64,000 bases of DNA, taken from the NCBI RefSeq assembly GCF_000337795.1, contig NZ_AOLP01000008.1, positions 62,001-126,000 of the forward strand, read 5' to 3'. Shown piece after piece: positions 17,640 through 26,389 of the stretch. Source of the stretch: Haloferax denitrificans ATCC 35960. Lineage in GTDB: Archaea > Halobacteriota > Halobacteria > Halobacteriales > Haloferacaceae. The position numbers and the translations under genes were made by a program. Positions within the stretch are counted from its first letter, which is position 1, and every line of letters begins with the position of its first letter. Under the pieces are notes generated by a model that was given only the letters and a program-made list of their open reading frames with translations, was not told where the DNA came from and did no database searches.

Positions 17640-19745
17640 TCAGTGTCGCGGCGTCTCGACCCGCCGAGCCCACGACCGAAGCCACGGCCGAGTCCCGCCG
17701 TTCGGGACGTTCAGTTCGTGGCTGTTGACCGGGAGGTCCGGGTAGCCGCCGACCTGTGTTTGGCTGTCGACGAGATAGCTCGCGCCGAGTTCGACGTGTT
17801 CGAGGATGCGCTCGTCGGTCGCCGTCCGGTCGGCCGGGCGCGCGCCGACGTTGGCGAGGCCGTGTTCGAGCGTCCGGTCGGACGGCATCGCGGCCAGTCC
17901 GTCGGGCCAGAGTGGGCGTTCCTCGACGACGGTCACGTCGTCGTCGTCGACCATCGCGACGTCGTCGTCGTCAGTGACGTTGTCTTCGAGGTACGCCACG
18001 GCCGTGTCCACGCCGTCCTCGGCGAAGACGTTCGCCTTCTCCGAGTTGGGCCGGAGGTAGGCGTTGCCGACGATGCTCGCCTCGGTGTCGGGGTCCAACC
18101 ACGTGCCGTCCTCGAAGTCGTACATCACGTTGTTGACGACGACGCTCTCGGTCCCCTCCTTGAGTCTGGGGTGGCGGTCGGTGTTGAACGCCCAGACGTT
18201 CCCCAGCATGGCGACGTTCTTCGCGTCGTTGCCGATGAGGGAACCGTAGCCGTGTTCGCCCTTCGGGTGGACCGAGTCGTCGAGCGCCTCGGCGACGAGG
18301 CAGTTCGAGACGGTCGTGTCCGCGGTCTCGTAGCCGACCGAGAGACACTCGTCGACGCTCCACGAGGCGGAGACGTGGTCGATGACGTTGTTCTCCGTCT
18401 CGTCGGCCGTGTTGACCGTGTCGAGCGCCCAGTCCTCGGTCGGCTCCTCGATTCCCGCGTCGCCGAGACGAACCCGGACGTGCTGGAGGACGCAGTCGCT
18501 CGCCGCGACGTTCACGCGACCTTTGACCAGCGTGACGCCCGGCGAGGGCGCGGTCTGCCCCGCGATGTAGCACTTGTCGTACGGAATCGGGAGGTCGCGC
18601 ACGCCGAGGTCGACCGTCCCGCTCGTCTCGAAGACGACCAGTCGCTCGCCATCGACGGTGACCGCCTTTTCGAGTTGGCGGCGCGTCGGCTCGGTTATCA
18701 CGATGACCGGGGTGTCGTCGTCGAGCCACGGTGCCGCGTCCGCGAACCCGTCGCTCGGCCCGAACTGCGACGCGCTGTCCGGGCCGGCGTGGGCCGGCAC
18801 CTCGCTGTTCGACGGGTTCGGCGTGCTGAACGTGGAGACCGCGCCCCGCGCGGTGTCTCCGTCGGCCGTGTCGGCCACCGCGCGCACCTCGTAGTAGCGG
18901 CGTTCCGTCAGGCCGGCCGCCTCGACGCTGAACGCGCCCGTCGAGGTGCGTTCCGTCGCGTCCGTGGTCCGCCACGACTCGGTGGGCACCTCCCGGTACT
19001 CGAAGTAACACGCCGCGGAATCGGCACCGCCGAGGTCGCTCAGTTCGCCGGTGAGCGTCGCGGCGTCGGCGTCGAGGTCGGCCACGTCGCCGGTCGAGAC
19101 GAGCGGGACGCCCGTCGTGTTCTCCACGCTCCCCGCGACTTCGACGTCGCCGACGTCTCGGTTCCGGTCGAGGTCGACCCCCGAGAGGCTCTGGAACGTC
19201 GCCGCCGCGAGCGTCCCCGAGCGGTGGCTGGTGACGGCCAGTCCGACGTAGACGCTGTCGCCCAGCGAGATGTCGTCGCCGTCGAGCGCGTTAATCGAGG
19301 TCCACGTCTCGCCGTCCGTGGAGCGGTACGTCTCTATCGTGTCGCCGCGTCGCGTGAGACGGAGCCAGTCGGCCGACGTGCCGCCGACGCTATCGGTCTC
19401 AGCGCCGTCTTCGGGGCGGTACTGCATCGACGCCTCGCCGTTGGGACGGCGGCGGACCATGACGTTCTTCGAGTCGGGGTCGAGCGACCCGCGGAGCATC
19501 GGGCCCGCCTTCGTCCAGCTTTCGACGTTGTCGATGCCGGTGTTCTGGACGGCGACATCGAAGTCGCCGCTCAGTTCCGTGTAGTAGTAGTGGAACGCGT
19601 CGGCCGTCCCCCAGATGTCGTCGCCGCCGCCTCGCATCGAAATCACTGTCGCGGCCGCAACGCCGCTACTGAAGAGGCCAGTCGCCGTCGCGCCGATACT
19701 TCCGGCACCGAGCACGCGGAGGAACGTCCGCCTATCGGGTCTCAT
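17640..19745 (-). CDS. Tat-exported pectate lyase-like protein (PL1 type)
   Basis: A 701-aa protein. Tat signal RRTFLRVLGAG at the N-terminus, with cleavage around residue 32 and no lipobox. Residues ~35-200 form a laminin-G/DUF1349-like beta-sandwich (ADAFHYYYTELSGDFDVAVQ, YRSTDGETWTSI), ~205-310 a fibronectin-III-like domain, and ~325-690 a right-handed beta-helix matching PL1 pectate lyases: YIAGQTAPSPGVTLVKG, VLQHVRVRLGD, IDHVSASWSVDECLS, GNVWAFNTDRHPRLK. It would cleave polygalacturonate outside the cell by beta-elimination with Ca2+. An inverted repeat covers its TATA box (19763-19789). Confidence 0.82.
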   Translation of the reverse strand: MRPDRRTFLRVLGAGSIGATATGLFSSGVAAATVISMRGGGDDIWGTADAFHYYYTELSGDFDVAVQNTGIDNVESWTKAGPMLRGSLDPDSKNVMVRRRPNGEASMQYRPEDGAETDSVGGTSADWLRLTRRGDTIETYRSTDGETWTSINALDGDDISLGDSVYVGLAVTSHRSGTLAAATFQSLSGVDLDRNRDVGDVEVAGSVENTTGVPLVSTGDVADLDADAATLTGELSDLGGADSAACYFEYREVPTESWRTTDATERTSTGAFSVEAAGLTERRYYEVRAVADTADGDTARGAVSTFSTPNPSNSEVPAHAGPDSASQFGPSDGFADAAPWLDDDTPVIVITEPTRRQLEKAVTVDGERLVVFETSGTVDLGVRDLPIPYDKCYIAGQTAPSPGVTLVKGRVNVAASDCVLQHVRVRLGDAGIEEPTEDWALDTVNTADETENNVIDHVSASWSVDECLSVGYETADTTVSNCLVAEALDDSVHPKGEHGYGSLIGNDAKNVAMLGNVWAFNTDRHPRLKEGTESVVVNNVMYDFEDGTWLDPDTEASIVGNAYLRPNSEKANVFAEDGVDTAVAYLEDNVTDDDDVAMVDDDDVTVVEERPLWPDGLAAMPSDRTLEHGLANVGARPADRTATDERILEHVELGASYLVDSQTQVGGYPDLPVNSHELNVPNGGTRPWLRSWARRVETPRH

Positions 19746-20124
19746 GAGCGTATCACTCGAACAGATAACATATTCAACGATTGTTATATTTTACGGCAAC
19801 CCCGAACTGGGCCCGGCGAGAGTATATAAAGTTCGAGAGAAGCGAACGTCTGAGACGAAGTCGGAGACGAGATGACGAGGTGAAACCCGATATATTACAA
19901 GCATATGTTTGTAATTTGCTGGCAGATATACATAAAGTTCGGTATGTTCGAATTAGGAGCGTTCCGCCACGTACGTCGTCGGTTCCGCGCCCTCGTTCGG
20001 AGTCGAATCGGTGGGTCACGGGTTCAGACGACCGTCAGGCGCGCGAACCGTTCGACCGTGGAACCCGGAACCATGCAAAAGGTTATTACACTCCGACCAG
20101 CAGATTGGTGCAGCGAGTCAGCCC
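19746..20124. promoter_or_regulatory. Divergent control region with two inverted repeats
   Basis: A 379-bp region between the lyase (minus) and an oxidoreductase (plus). (a) AGATAACA-N11-TGTTATAT at 19763-19789 (7 of 8 arm positions) overlaps the lyase TATA box (GAATATGTTATC on the minus strand), 25 nt from its ATG: an operator candidate. (b) A near-perfect 22-bp palindrome at 19894-19915 (ATTACAA...TTGTAAT, 20 of 22 symmetric). (c) Two plus-strand TATA-like boxes, ATATAAAGTTCG near 19822 and ATACATAAAGTTCG near 19928, share AAAGTTCG. (d) TTATTA near 20086 fits the oxidoreductase start at 20125 with a short leader. No credible ORF lies inside. Confidence 0.55.
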
Positions 20125-21273
20125 ATGCAAGAGCTAGGTATCATCATGAACGGCGTGACCGGCCGGATGGGGACGAATCAGCATCTCATCCGCTCTATCG
20201 TCGCGCTACGCGAGAAGGGCGGCGTGGAACTCCCCAGCGGGGAGCGAGTCATGCCGGACCCGATTCTCGTCGGCCGCAACGAGCGTAAACTCCGCGAACT
20301 GAGCGAGGAACACGGCATCGACCGCTGGACCGTCGACCCCGACCTCGAAACGTGTCTCGACGGCGACGACGAGGTGTACTTCGACTCGCAGATAACCCCC
20401 CGTCGGCCGGACAGCGTGATGAAGGCAATCGACGCCGGGAAGCACGTCTACTGCGAGAAGCCGCTGGCGAGCGACCTCAGCGCCGCGCTCGACGTGGCCG
20501 GGATGGCCGAGGAGAGCGACGTGAAACACGGCATCGTCCAGGACAAACTCTGGCTCCCGGGACTGTTGAAGCTCCGGCGACTCATCGAACAGGACTTCTT
20601 CGGCGACATCCTCTCGGTGCGCGTCGAGTTCGGCTACTGGGTGTTCACCGGGCACGGACAGGAGGCACAGCGCCCCTCGTGGAACTACCGGGCCGAGGAC
20701 GGCGGCGGCATCGTCGACGACATGTTCTCCCACTGGAGCTACGTGCTGGAGAACCTCTTCGGCGAGGTGGAGTCCGTCCGCTGTCTCCAGAAGACGCACA
20801 TCGACGAGCGAATCGACGAGGACGGCGAGCCGTACGAGGCGACCGCCGACGACGCCGCCTACGCCATCATGGAACTGGAAGACGACGTCGTCGCCCAGCT
20901 CAACTCCTCGTGGACCGTCCGCGTCAACCGCGACGACCTCCTCGAAATTCAGGTCGACGGGACCGAGGGAAGCGCGGTCGCCGGCCTGCGCGACTGCAAG
21001 ACGCAGGGCCACGCCAACACGCCGAAACCGGAGTGGAACCCGGACACGCCCAAGGAACACGACTTCTACGAGGACTGGACGGGCGTCCCGAACAACCGGG
21101 TGTTCGAGAACGCGTTCAAGCTCCAGTGGGAGAAGTTCATCCGCCACGTCGTCGCCGACGAGCCGTTCCCGTGGGACTTCACCGCCGGGGCGCGGGGCGT
21201 CCAACTCACCGAGGCGAGCTATCGGTCCTCCGAAGAGGGCCGCCGGGTCGTCCTCGACGACTTCAGCGTGTAG
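20125..21273 (+). CDS. Gfo/Idh/MocA-family oxidoreductase
   Basis: A 382-aa protein starting MQELGIIMNGVTGRMGTNQ (Rossmann loop GVTGRMG), with KHVYCEKPLASDLSAALDVA and a C-terminal domain GGGIVDDMFSHWSYVLENLF. It is closest by pattern to Gfo/Idh/MocA dehydrogenases of sugar or inositol metabolism. It is followed 51 bp later by a LarA-like gene that has its own TATA box, so the two are neighbours with linked function, not one strict transcript. I moved the start from an upstream ATG at 20011 to 20125 because the extra 38 residues are Arg/Pro-rich and unlike the family. Confidence 0.83.
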   Translation: MQELGIIMNGVTGRMGTNQHLIRSIVALREKGGVELPSGERVMPDPILVGRNERKLRELSEEHGIDRWTVDPDLETCLDGDDEVYFDSQITPRRPDSVMKAIDAGKHVYCEKPLASDLSAALDVAGMAEESDVKHGIVQDKLWLPGLLKLRRLIEQDFFGDILSVRVEFGYWVFTGHGQEAQRPSWNYRAEDGGGIVDDMFSHWSYVLENLFGEVESVRCLQKTHIDERIDEDGEPYEATADDAAYAIMELEDDVVAQLNSSWTVRVNRDDLLEIQVDGTEGSAVAGLRDCKTQGHANTPKPEWNPDTPKEHDFYEDWTGVPNNRVFENAFKLQWEKFIRHVVADEPFPWDFTAGARGVQLTEASYRSSEEGRRVVLDDFSV

Positions 21274-21324
21274 AAAAGCCCCCCGACGAACAGTTTTATG
21301 TCGAACTCGGCCGTCGAGTGTCGC

Positions 21325-22674
21325 ATGCACACAGACGGCGACGAGAACCCCACGGACTGGCTCTCAGTCCCGGAAGACGTTATCCTCGAAGCGTGCGGTA
21401 ATCCCCCGCTCCCCGAGTTAGGTATCATCGAACAGGTCTGGGAGACGGACCCCATTCCGGAAGCCGAGGTTCCGAAGGCGGCCGCGAGCGCCGTCGCGGC
21501 GCTGTCGTTCGCGGACGTGCCCGACGGCGGCGAAGTCGCGCTCGGCGTCGGAAGCCGCGGTATCGCGAACCTTCCCGCTATCGTCGCGGGCGTCGTCGAC
21601 GCCGTTTCCGAGGCGGGCTACGAACCGTTCGTCTTCCCCGCGATGGGGAGCCACGGCGGCGCGACCGGCGAGGGACAGCGGGAGATGCTGAACGAACTCG
21701 GCGTCACCGAAGAACGAATCGGCTGTGAGATTCGGTCCAGCATGGAGGTCGTGGAGGTCGGGCGCACGCCGGACCGCGACGTGCCCGTCGTCGCCGACGC
21801 CAACGCGGCGGGCGCGGACGCCATCGTCCCCATCAACCGCGTCAAGCCCCACACCGACTTCGACGGCGAGGTCGAAAGCGGGCTGTCGAAGATGCTCGTC
21901 ATCGGGATGGGCAAACAGCGCGGCGCGCAAATCGCCCACAAGTGGGCGGTCGACTGGTCGTTCCGGCGGATGATTCCCGAGATAACCGAGCAACTGTTGG
22001 ACTCGCTTCCCATCGTCGGGGGCGTCGCCATCGTGGAAGACCAGCACGACGACACCACGCTGGTCGAGGGCGTTCCCCCGTCGGGCTTCCTCGACCGCGA
22101 GCGCGAACTGCTCGAAACCGCCTACGAACTGATGCCGAAACTCCCGTTCGAGGAGCTCGATTTGGTCGTGTTCGACCGGCAAGGCAAGGAGATTAGCGGG
22201 CAGGGGATGGACACGAACGTCATCGGCCGCCGACCGTTCTCCATCAACGAGCCGGCTCCCGAGAAGCCGAACGTCAAGCGCATCTACACCCGCGGACTGA
22301 CCGAGAAGACCCACGGCAACGCGATGGGCGTCGGGTCGGCGGACGTGATTCACGAGGACGTCGTCGCCGAGTTGGACGCGGGGACGACGCTCATCAACGC
22401 GCTCACCGCGAGCACCATCCGCGGCGTGAAGCTCCCGCCCGTCGTCGAGACCGACCGGGCGGGCGTGGTCGCGGCGCTGTCGACCATCGGCGTCGTCGAC
22501 CTCGACACGGTCCGGGTCGTCCGCGCCGCCGACACCATGCACCTCCACCGGCTGTACGCCTCGCCGGCGCTCGTCGAGGAGGCCCGCGACCGCGACGACC
22601 TGCGCGTGGTCGAGGAACCCTCGGCGATAGCGTTCGAAGACGGGCGGTTCGCCGCGCCGTCGCTCCGGGACTGA
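21325..22674 (+). CDS. LarA-like nickel-pincer-family protein (DUF2088)
   Basis: A 449-aa protein of the lactate-racemase (LarA)/DUF2088 family. Conserved segments are GVGSRGIANLP, the MGSHGGATGEGQ loop (His110), NRVKPHTDF (Lys174, His176, matching the Lys that anchors the nickel pincer cofactor and a catalytic His) and ESGLSKMLVIGMGK. In LarA these residues support hydride-transfer racemisation of 2-hydroxy acids; relatives act on sugar acids, so a uronate/aldonate epimerase is plausible here (inference). LarB, LarC and LarE, which make the cofactor, are not in this window. The ATG at 21325 is 28 nt after TTTTAT (21294-21299), so leaderless. Confidence 0.72.
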   Translation: MHTDGDENPTDWLSVPEDVILEACGNPPLPELGIIEQVWETDPIPEAEVPKAAASAVAALSFADVPDGGEVALGVGSRGIANLPAIVAGVVDAVSEAGYEPFVFPAMGSHGGATGEGQREMLNELGVTEERIGCEIRSSMEVVEVGRTPDRDVPVVADANAAGADAIVPINRVKPHTDFDGEVESGLSKMLVIGMGKQRGAQIAHKWAVDWSFRRMIPEITEQLLDSLPIVGGVAIVEDQHDDTTLVEGVPPSGFLDRERELLETAYELMPKLPFEELDLVVFDRQGKEISGQGMDTNVIGRRPFSINEPAPEKPNVKRIYTRGLTEKTHGNAMGVGSADVIHEDVVAELDAGTTLINALTASTIRGVKLPPVVETDRAGVVAALSTIGVVDLDTVRVVRAADTMHLHRLYASPALVEEARDRDDLRVVEEPSAIAFEDGRFAAPSLRD

Positions 22675-22690
22675 AGCGCGCAGGAGCGTC

Positions 22691-22703
22691 TTTTTCGAAA
22701 AAA
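22691..22703. terminator. Bidirectional T-tract terminator
   Basis: TTTTTCGAAAAAA between the convergent LarA-like gene (stop 22674) and GH28 gene (stop 22723). Both strands carry a T-run, the form of intrinsic archaeal terminators. Confidence 0.6.
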
Positions 22704-22722
22704 CGAGGTTGTCGGGCGTCGC

Positions 22723-24282
22723 CTACCGCTCGACCGGTTCGGACTGTGCCGAGACGACGGCCTCGGCCATGTCGCCGTAGTTGCCCGCGAGGAGCACCGA
22801 CGACTCGCCGTCATTCGCGTCATCCGCGCCATCCGCACCGTCGCGGACGCGGGCGAACGGTTCGCCGTCCTCGGGGGCGACACAGCCGCCGATGCGGAGG
22901 TGTTCGACGCCGTTCGCCTCGACGGCCGGGCCCTCGTCGGCCTGGGCCTCGAAGCCGTCGAGGACGACCGTCGAACTCGCTTCCGCGGTCAGCGGGGTCC
23001 CGCTCCCCTCGGGGACCGTCACGCGAACGTCTCGGAACGAGACCGTCCCGAGCGACTTACAGAAGACGCCGTGCCGCTGGTCGTAGCCCTTCGCCATCGC
23101 GGGCGAGAGGTCCGAGGCGTCGAAGGGGCGAGTCGCGTCGATGTCCACGTCGGTAAAGGAGATTCCCTCGAAGCGCCGTTCGGGGAGGCCGGCGAGGAAC
23201 GCCGCCGACTCGACCTCCTCGGCGGTGATGTGGTGGAAGTCGACGTTGCGGACGTTCGGCGTCGCCTCGGTGACGGGCTCGGGGTCGCTGTCGATGTCCG
23301 TCTGGTAGTAGCCGTTGATGACGAACGGGCAGGCGACGCGGCGCATGACGATGGTGTCGAATCGGAGGTCTTCGACCGTCCCGCCGCGGCCGCGCTTGGA
23401 CTTGATGCGGATGCCGCGGTCGGTGTCGGTGAAGGTGCAGTTCGTGACGGTGACGTGCCGCACGTCGCCGGCCGTCTCGCTCCCGATGACGACGCCGCCG
23501 TGGCCGTGTTCGACCGTGCAGTTCGTCACGACGACGTTCTCCGTCGGGCGACCGACCTCGCGGCCCTCCTCGTCCTTGCCGGACTTCAGGCAGATGGCGT
23601 CGTCGCCGGCGTCGATGTGGGTGTCGCTGACCCTGACGAAGCGCGAGGAGTCGATGTCGATACCGTCGCCGTTCGGGGCGTCCGGCGGGTTCTGAATCGA
23701 CACGTCGTGAACCGTCACGTCCTCGGAGTAGACGACGTGCGTGTTCCAGAACGGGGAGTTCCGGAGCGTCACGCCCGAGACGGTCACGTTCTCACAGCCG
23801 TCGATTTGGAGTAGCGGCGGGCGCACCGTGAACGTGCTCACCGCGTCCTGTTTGTTGCCGCTCCGAATCTCTGCGAGTCGCTCGGCGAGTGCGGGTGGGT
23901 ACTCCTCGGGCGGTACCGACACGAACTCCCACCAGTAGGAGCCGCCGCCGTCGATGACGCCCTCGCCGGTGATGGTGACGTTCGCGGCGTCGGCCACGTG
24001 GAGACACGGGTGGAAGCCGTCCTGGTTCCACCCCTCCCAGCGGCTCTCGACCGTCGGGAACTCGGTGAAGTCCTGGACGAACCGGAGTTCCGCGCCGTTC
24101 GCCAGCCTGAGGGTCGTGTCGTCGCCGACGCGGAGCGGGGCGCTTCGGTACGTCCCCGGCGGGAGGTACACCTCGCCGCCCTCGCCGGCGCAGTCGTCGA
24201 GCGCCGCCTGAATCGCCGCCGTGTCGAGCGAATCGTCGTCGTCGGTCCCGTAGTCGCGCACGTTCCGCTGTTCGAGAGTCAC
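22723..24282 (-). CDS. Polygalacturonase-like glycoside hydrolase family 28
   Basis: A 519-aa right-handed beta-helix enzyme with the GH28 catalytic set: NGDGID at 204-209 (catalytic Asp), GDDAI at 226-230 (two catalytic Asp), HGHGG at 259-263 and RIKS at 292-295. It hydrolyses alpha-1,4-galacturonide linkages. There is no signal peptide (MTLEQRNVRDYGTDDD...), so it works in the cytoplasm on imported oligomers, probably exo-acting. The GTG at 24282 is 26 nt from a TATA-like TTTATCAA near 24308, supporting a leaderless GTG start. It complements the exported lyase and the GH4 enzyme. Confidence 0.87.
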   Translation of the reverse strand: MTLEQRNVRDYGTDDDDSLDTAAIQAALDDCAGEGGEVYLPPGTYRSAPLRVGDDTTLRLANGAELRFVQDFTEFPTVESRWEGWNQDGFHPCLHVADAANVTITGEGVIDGGGSYWWEFVSVPPEEYPPALAERLAEIRSGNKQDAVSTFTVRPPLLQIDGCENVTVSGVTLRNSPFWNTHVVYSEDVTVHDVSIQNPPDAPNGDGIDIDSSRFVRVSDTHIDAGDDAICLKSGKDEEGREVGRPTENVVVTNCTVEHGHGGVVIGSETAGDVRHVTVTNCTFTDTDRGIRIKSKRGRGGTVEDLRFDTIVMRRVACPFVINGYYQTDIDSDPEPVTEATPNVRNVDFHHITAEEVESAAFLAGLPERRFEGISFTDVDIDATRPFDASDLSPAMAKGYDQRHGVFCKSLGTVSFRDVRVTVPEGSGTPLTAEASSTVVLDGFEAQADEGPAVEANGVEHLRIGGCVAPEDGEPFARVRDGADGADDANDGESSVLLAGNYGDMAEAVVSAQSEPVER

Positions 24283-24400
24283 GACTCAAGCATCCGCGAG
24301 CGAATTGATAAACGTTGTGCCGGGGTACCACGACGCACCGAAGCCGACGACGCGAGACGAGAGACGAGAGGCGAGACGAAAGCAGGACCAACGCGGCGGC

Positions 24401-25465
24401 TCAGAGTCGGTCGCGCAGGAAGGGCCACGCGCCGGCCTCGAAGAAGCGGTGGCCGCCGTCGCCGACGAAGAGACTGCACTCGCCCTCGGCGTCCGCGGCG
24501 CAGTACCGCCCGCGAATGCGGTCGAACGCCCGCCTCGTCCCGGCTATCGGGAAAATCGGGTCGGCGTCGCCCGCGACGACGCGGAGCGGCCGCGGGGCGA
24601 CGAGGCCGGCGACGTCCCACACCTCGCCGAGGCGTCGGAGGCCGGGGACGTAGTTGCACAGGCAGTGGTCGATGGGGACGATGGAGTCCTCGAACGGGCA
24701 GACCGACGCGCAGGCGACGACGGCCCCGAGTCGCTCGTCGAGCGCGCCCGCGAGGAGCGCGACGGTCCCGCCGCCGGAGTGGCCGCAGACGGCCAGTCGG
24801 TCCGCGTCGAGGACGGGGTGGTCCGCGGCGAAATCGACCAGCCGGCACACGTCCCAGACGCGCTCGCCGACGAGCGACCGGCCGACGAGTTGGGCGCGCT
24901 TCTGCCAGTACGTACACGCGCTGACGGCGTCGGACGCGTTCGATTCGTCGGCCGCGTCGGGAGATAGCTCACCGAAGGCGCGCATGTCGGGAGCGACGAC
25001 GGCGAAGCCGCGGCGGACCGCCTGCCGCGCGATGTCCCGTCGGTCGTCGGTGATGTGACGGCCGGCCGCCTCGCCATCGGCGACCCCGGCGGCGAGGTCC
25101 TTGCCGTGTTCGGTGTGGCCGTGAAGCGCGACGACGACGGGATACGGCGGGTCCACCGAGTCGGGGACGAGCAGGTAGAACGGGACGCGGAACCCCCGTT
25201 CCGTGCGGACGCTCCACGTCTGTCGCTCGTACCGCCGGTGTCGAACCGTCGCTCCCGGGCGCTCCCGCCGCCTCGGGTCGATGTCCTCGACGGCGCGGTC
25301 ACGCATCGCCGGAAACCCGAGGACGTCGCGCAGTTCGCCGCGGAACGACGCCTGCCACGCCGCGAACGCCCGGCCGGGGTTCCCCGGAGACGCGACCGGA
25401 CTGTCGCTCTCGTCGCTCGCTCGGAGGACGCCGTCGAACCAGTCGTCGTAGTCGAAGCCAGTCAT
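24401..25465 (-). CDS. Alpha/beta-hydrolase, probable carbohydrate esterase
   Basis: A 354-aa alpha/beta-hydrolase. ALHGHTEHGKD forms the oxyanion loop, the nucleophile elbow is CGHSGGG (Ser230), and the acid and base fit AGDADPIFP (Asp302) and DGGHRFFE (His339). No signal peptide, hence cytoplasmic. The family includes acetylxylan and pectin acetyl-esterases and dienelactone-like hydrolases; the pectin context favours removal of acetyl or methyl groups from galacturonides (inference). I use the ATG at 25465; a GTG at 25498 would add 11 residues. Two copies of the 17-bp GTTCCC motif lie upstream (25532, 25796). Confidence 0.75.
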   Translation of the reverse strand: MTGFDYDDWFDGVLRASDESDSPVASPGNPGRAFAAWQASFRGELRDVLGFPAMRDRAVEDIDPRRRERPGATVRHRRYERQTWSVRTERGFRVPFYLLVPDSVDPPYPVVVALHGHTEHGKDLAAGVADGEAAGRHITDDRRDIARQAVRRGFAVVAPDMRAFGELSPDAADESNASDAVSACTYWQKRAQLVGRSLVGERVWDVCRLVDFAADHPVLDADRLAVCGHSGGGTVALLAGALDERLGAVVACASVCPFEDSIVPIDHCLCNYVPGLRRLGEVWDVAGLVAPRPLRVVAGDADPIFPIAGTRRAFDRIRGRYCAADAEGECSLFVGDGGHRFFEAGAWPFLRDRL

Positions 25466-25960
25466 TCGGTGTCGTTCCGACGAACGCGACGGGTTCACAA
25501 GTGCGTGTCGACGCCGCAGACCGGGGTGTTCGTTCCCCGTAGGCGAACAGAACTGGAGGGATAGATAAATCGAATCTAAGGCCGTCTACGACCCGTTTTC
25601 GGTCGTCTCGGGGACTGACGAAACGAGTAGAACGCGGGGAGACGAGCATTACGGTTGTAGCGGCGTCACGGCAACTGTCTGATTCCCACCTGCCGCAATT
25701 CGACCGATAGAAGTCCTGAAAACAGACATTCGACGACACGGGGCGCTGACAGAGCGTCCGTCCGGTGAGGACGCCCGCTCGGTCGACGCGTCGGAGTTCC
25801 CCGTACGCGAACGAAAACGGCCGTCTTGGATGTGGACTCGGCGCTGAAATCGACGGACTGTGGCGTGTTGGCGGCGAAAGTGACACCACGATATGAAGAA
25901 CGCGGGGGAGCCGAATCGAGAGCGGCGGCGAGAACGGAAGCGGGGCGGACCGACAGCCGG
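25466..25960. promoter_or_regulatory. Esterase upstream region with two 17-bp inverted repeats
   Basis: A 495-bp region with no credible ORF. It contains GTTCCC-CGTAG-GCGAAC at 25532-25548 and GTTCCC-CGTAC-GCGAAC at 25796-25812: the same 17-bp geometry (6-5-6, one arm mismatch), with 16 of 17 bases identical between the two. Similar motifs recur at 48294, 48421, 48630 and 49476. A TATA-like TTTATCTA (minus strand) is near 25569, giving a leader before the esterase start at 25465. Probable binding sites for one regulator. Confidence 0.5.
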
Positions 25961-26203
25961 TCAGTCGAGGGCGTCACTCAGGTAGCCACAGCGCCAGAAG
26001 ACGACGCCGACGGTCGCGAGGAGCACGCCGGCGAGGGCGAAGTCCATCATGAGAACGACGTAGGAGGCGGTCCCGCGCTCGATGCCCGTCATCGCGAGCA
26101 GTCCGAGCACGACGATGAGAAGCGTGAACGAGAGCACGCTGGTCCACAGCATCTTCTTTCGGCAGATCCAACATTTGAAGTACGACCGTTCTGAGGTTCC
26201 CAT
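25961..26203 (-). CDS. Small membrane protein with CxxC motif
   Basis: An 80-aa protein: MGTSERSYFKCWICRKKMLW gives a CWIC motif near residues 11-14, followed by two hydrophobic helices (about 20-40 and 50-70). The CxxC could hold a metal or be redox-active at the membrane face (inference). Start 26203 is 27 nt from a TATA-like CTATTATG near 26230, fitting leaderless transcription. It is divergent from the oligosaccharide-binding lipoprotein gene. No family name recognised. Confidence 0.65.
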   Translation of the reverse strand: MGTSERSYFKCWICRKKMLWTSVLSFTLLIVVLGLLAMTGIERGTASYVVLMMDFALAGVLLATVGVVFWRCGYLSDALD

Positions 26204-26389
26204 TACCGACGATTTCGCAAAACGACATAATAGTCCTTTGGGGCTGCCGCCTCGCGTTTCGCCCGCGCGGGTCGCCCATCGCGGGTCGCGGGGGCGGTCG
26301 CGTAGACGGTCGCGCAATCAAACAAGTGTCATTAAATAATCAGCATTATCGATGGGTATATATAGAATAGTCGTAATGGGTACTGTGTG

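Noticed and set aside
17643..19829. 728-aa plus-strand ORF
   Set aside because: Antisense to the pectate lyase gene, low-complexity Arg/Val/Asp, no domain.
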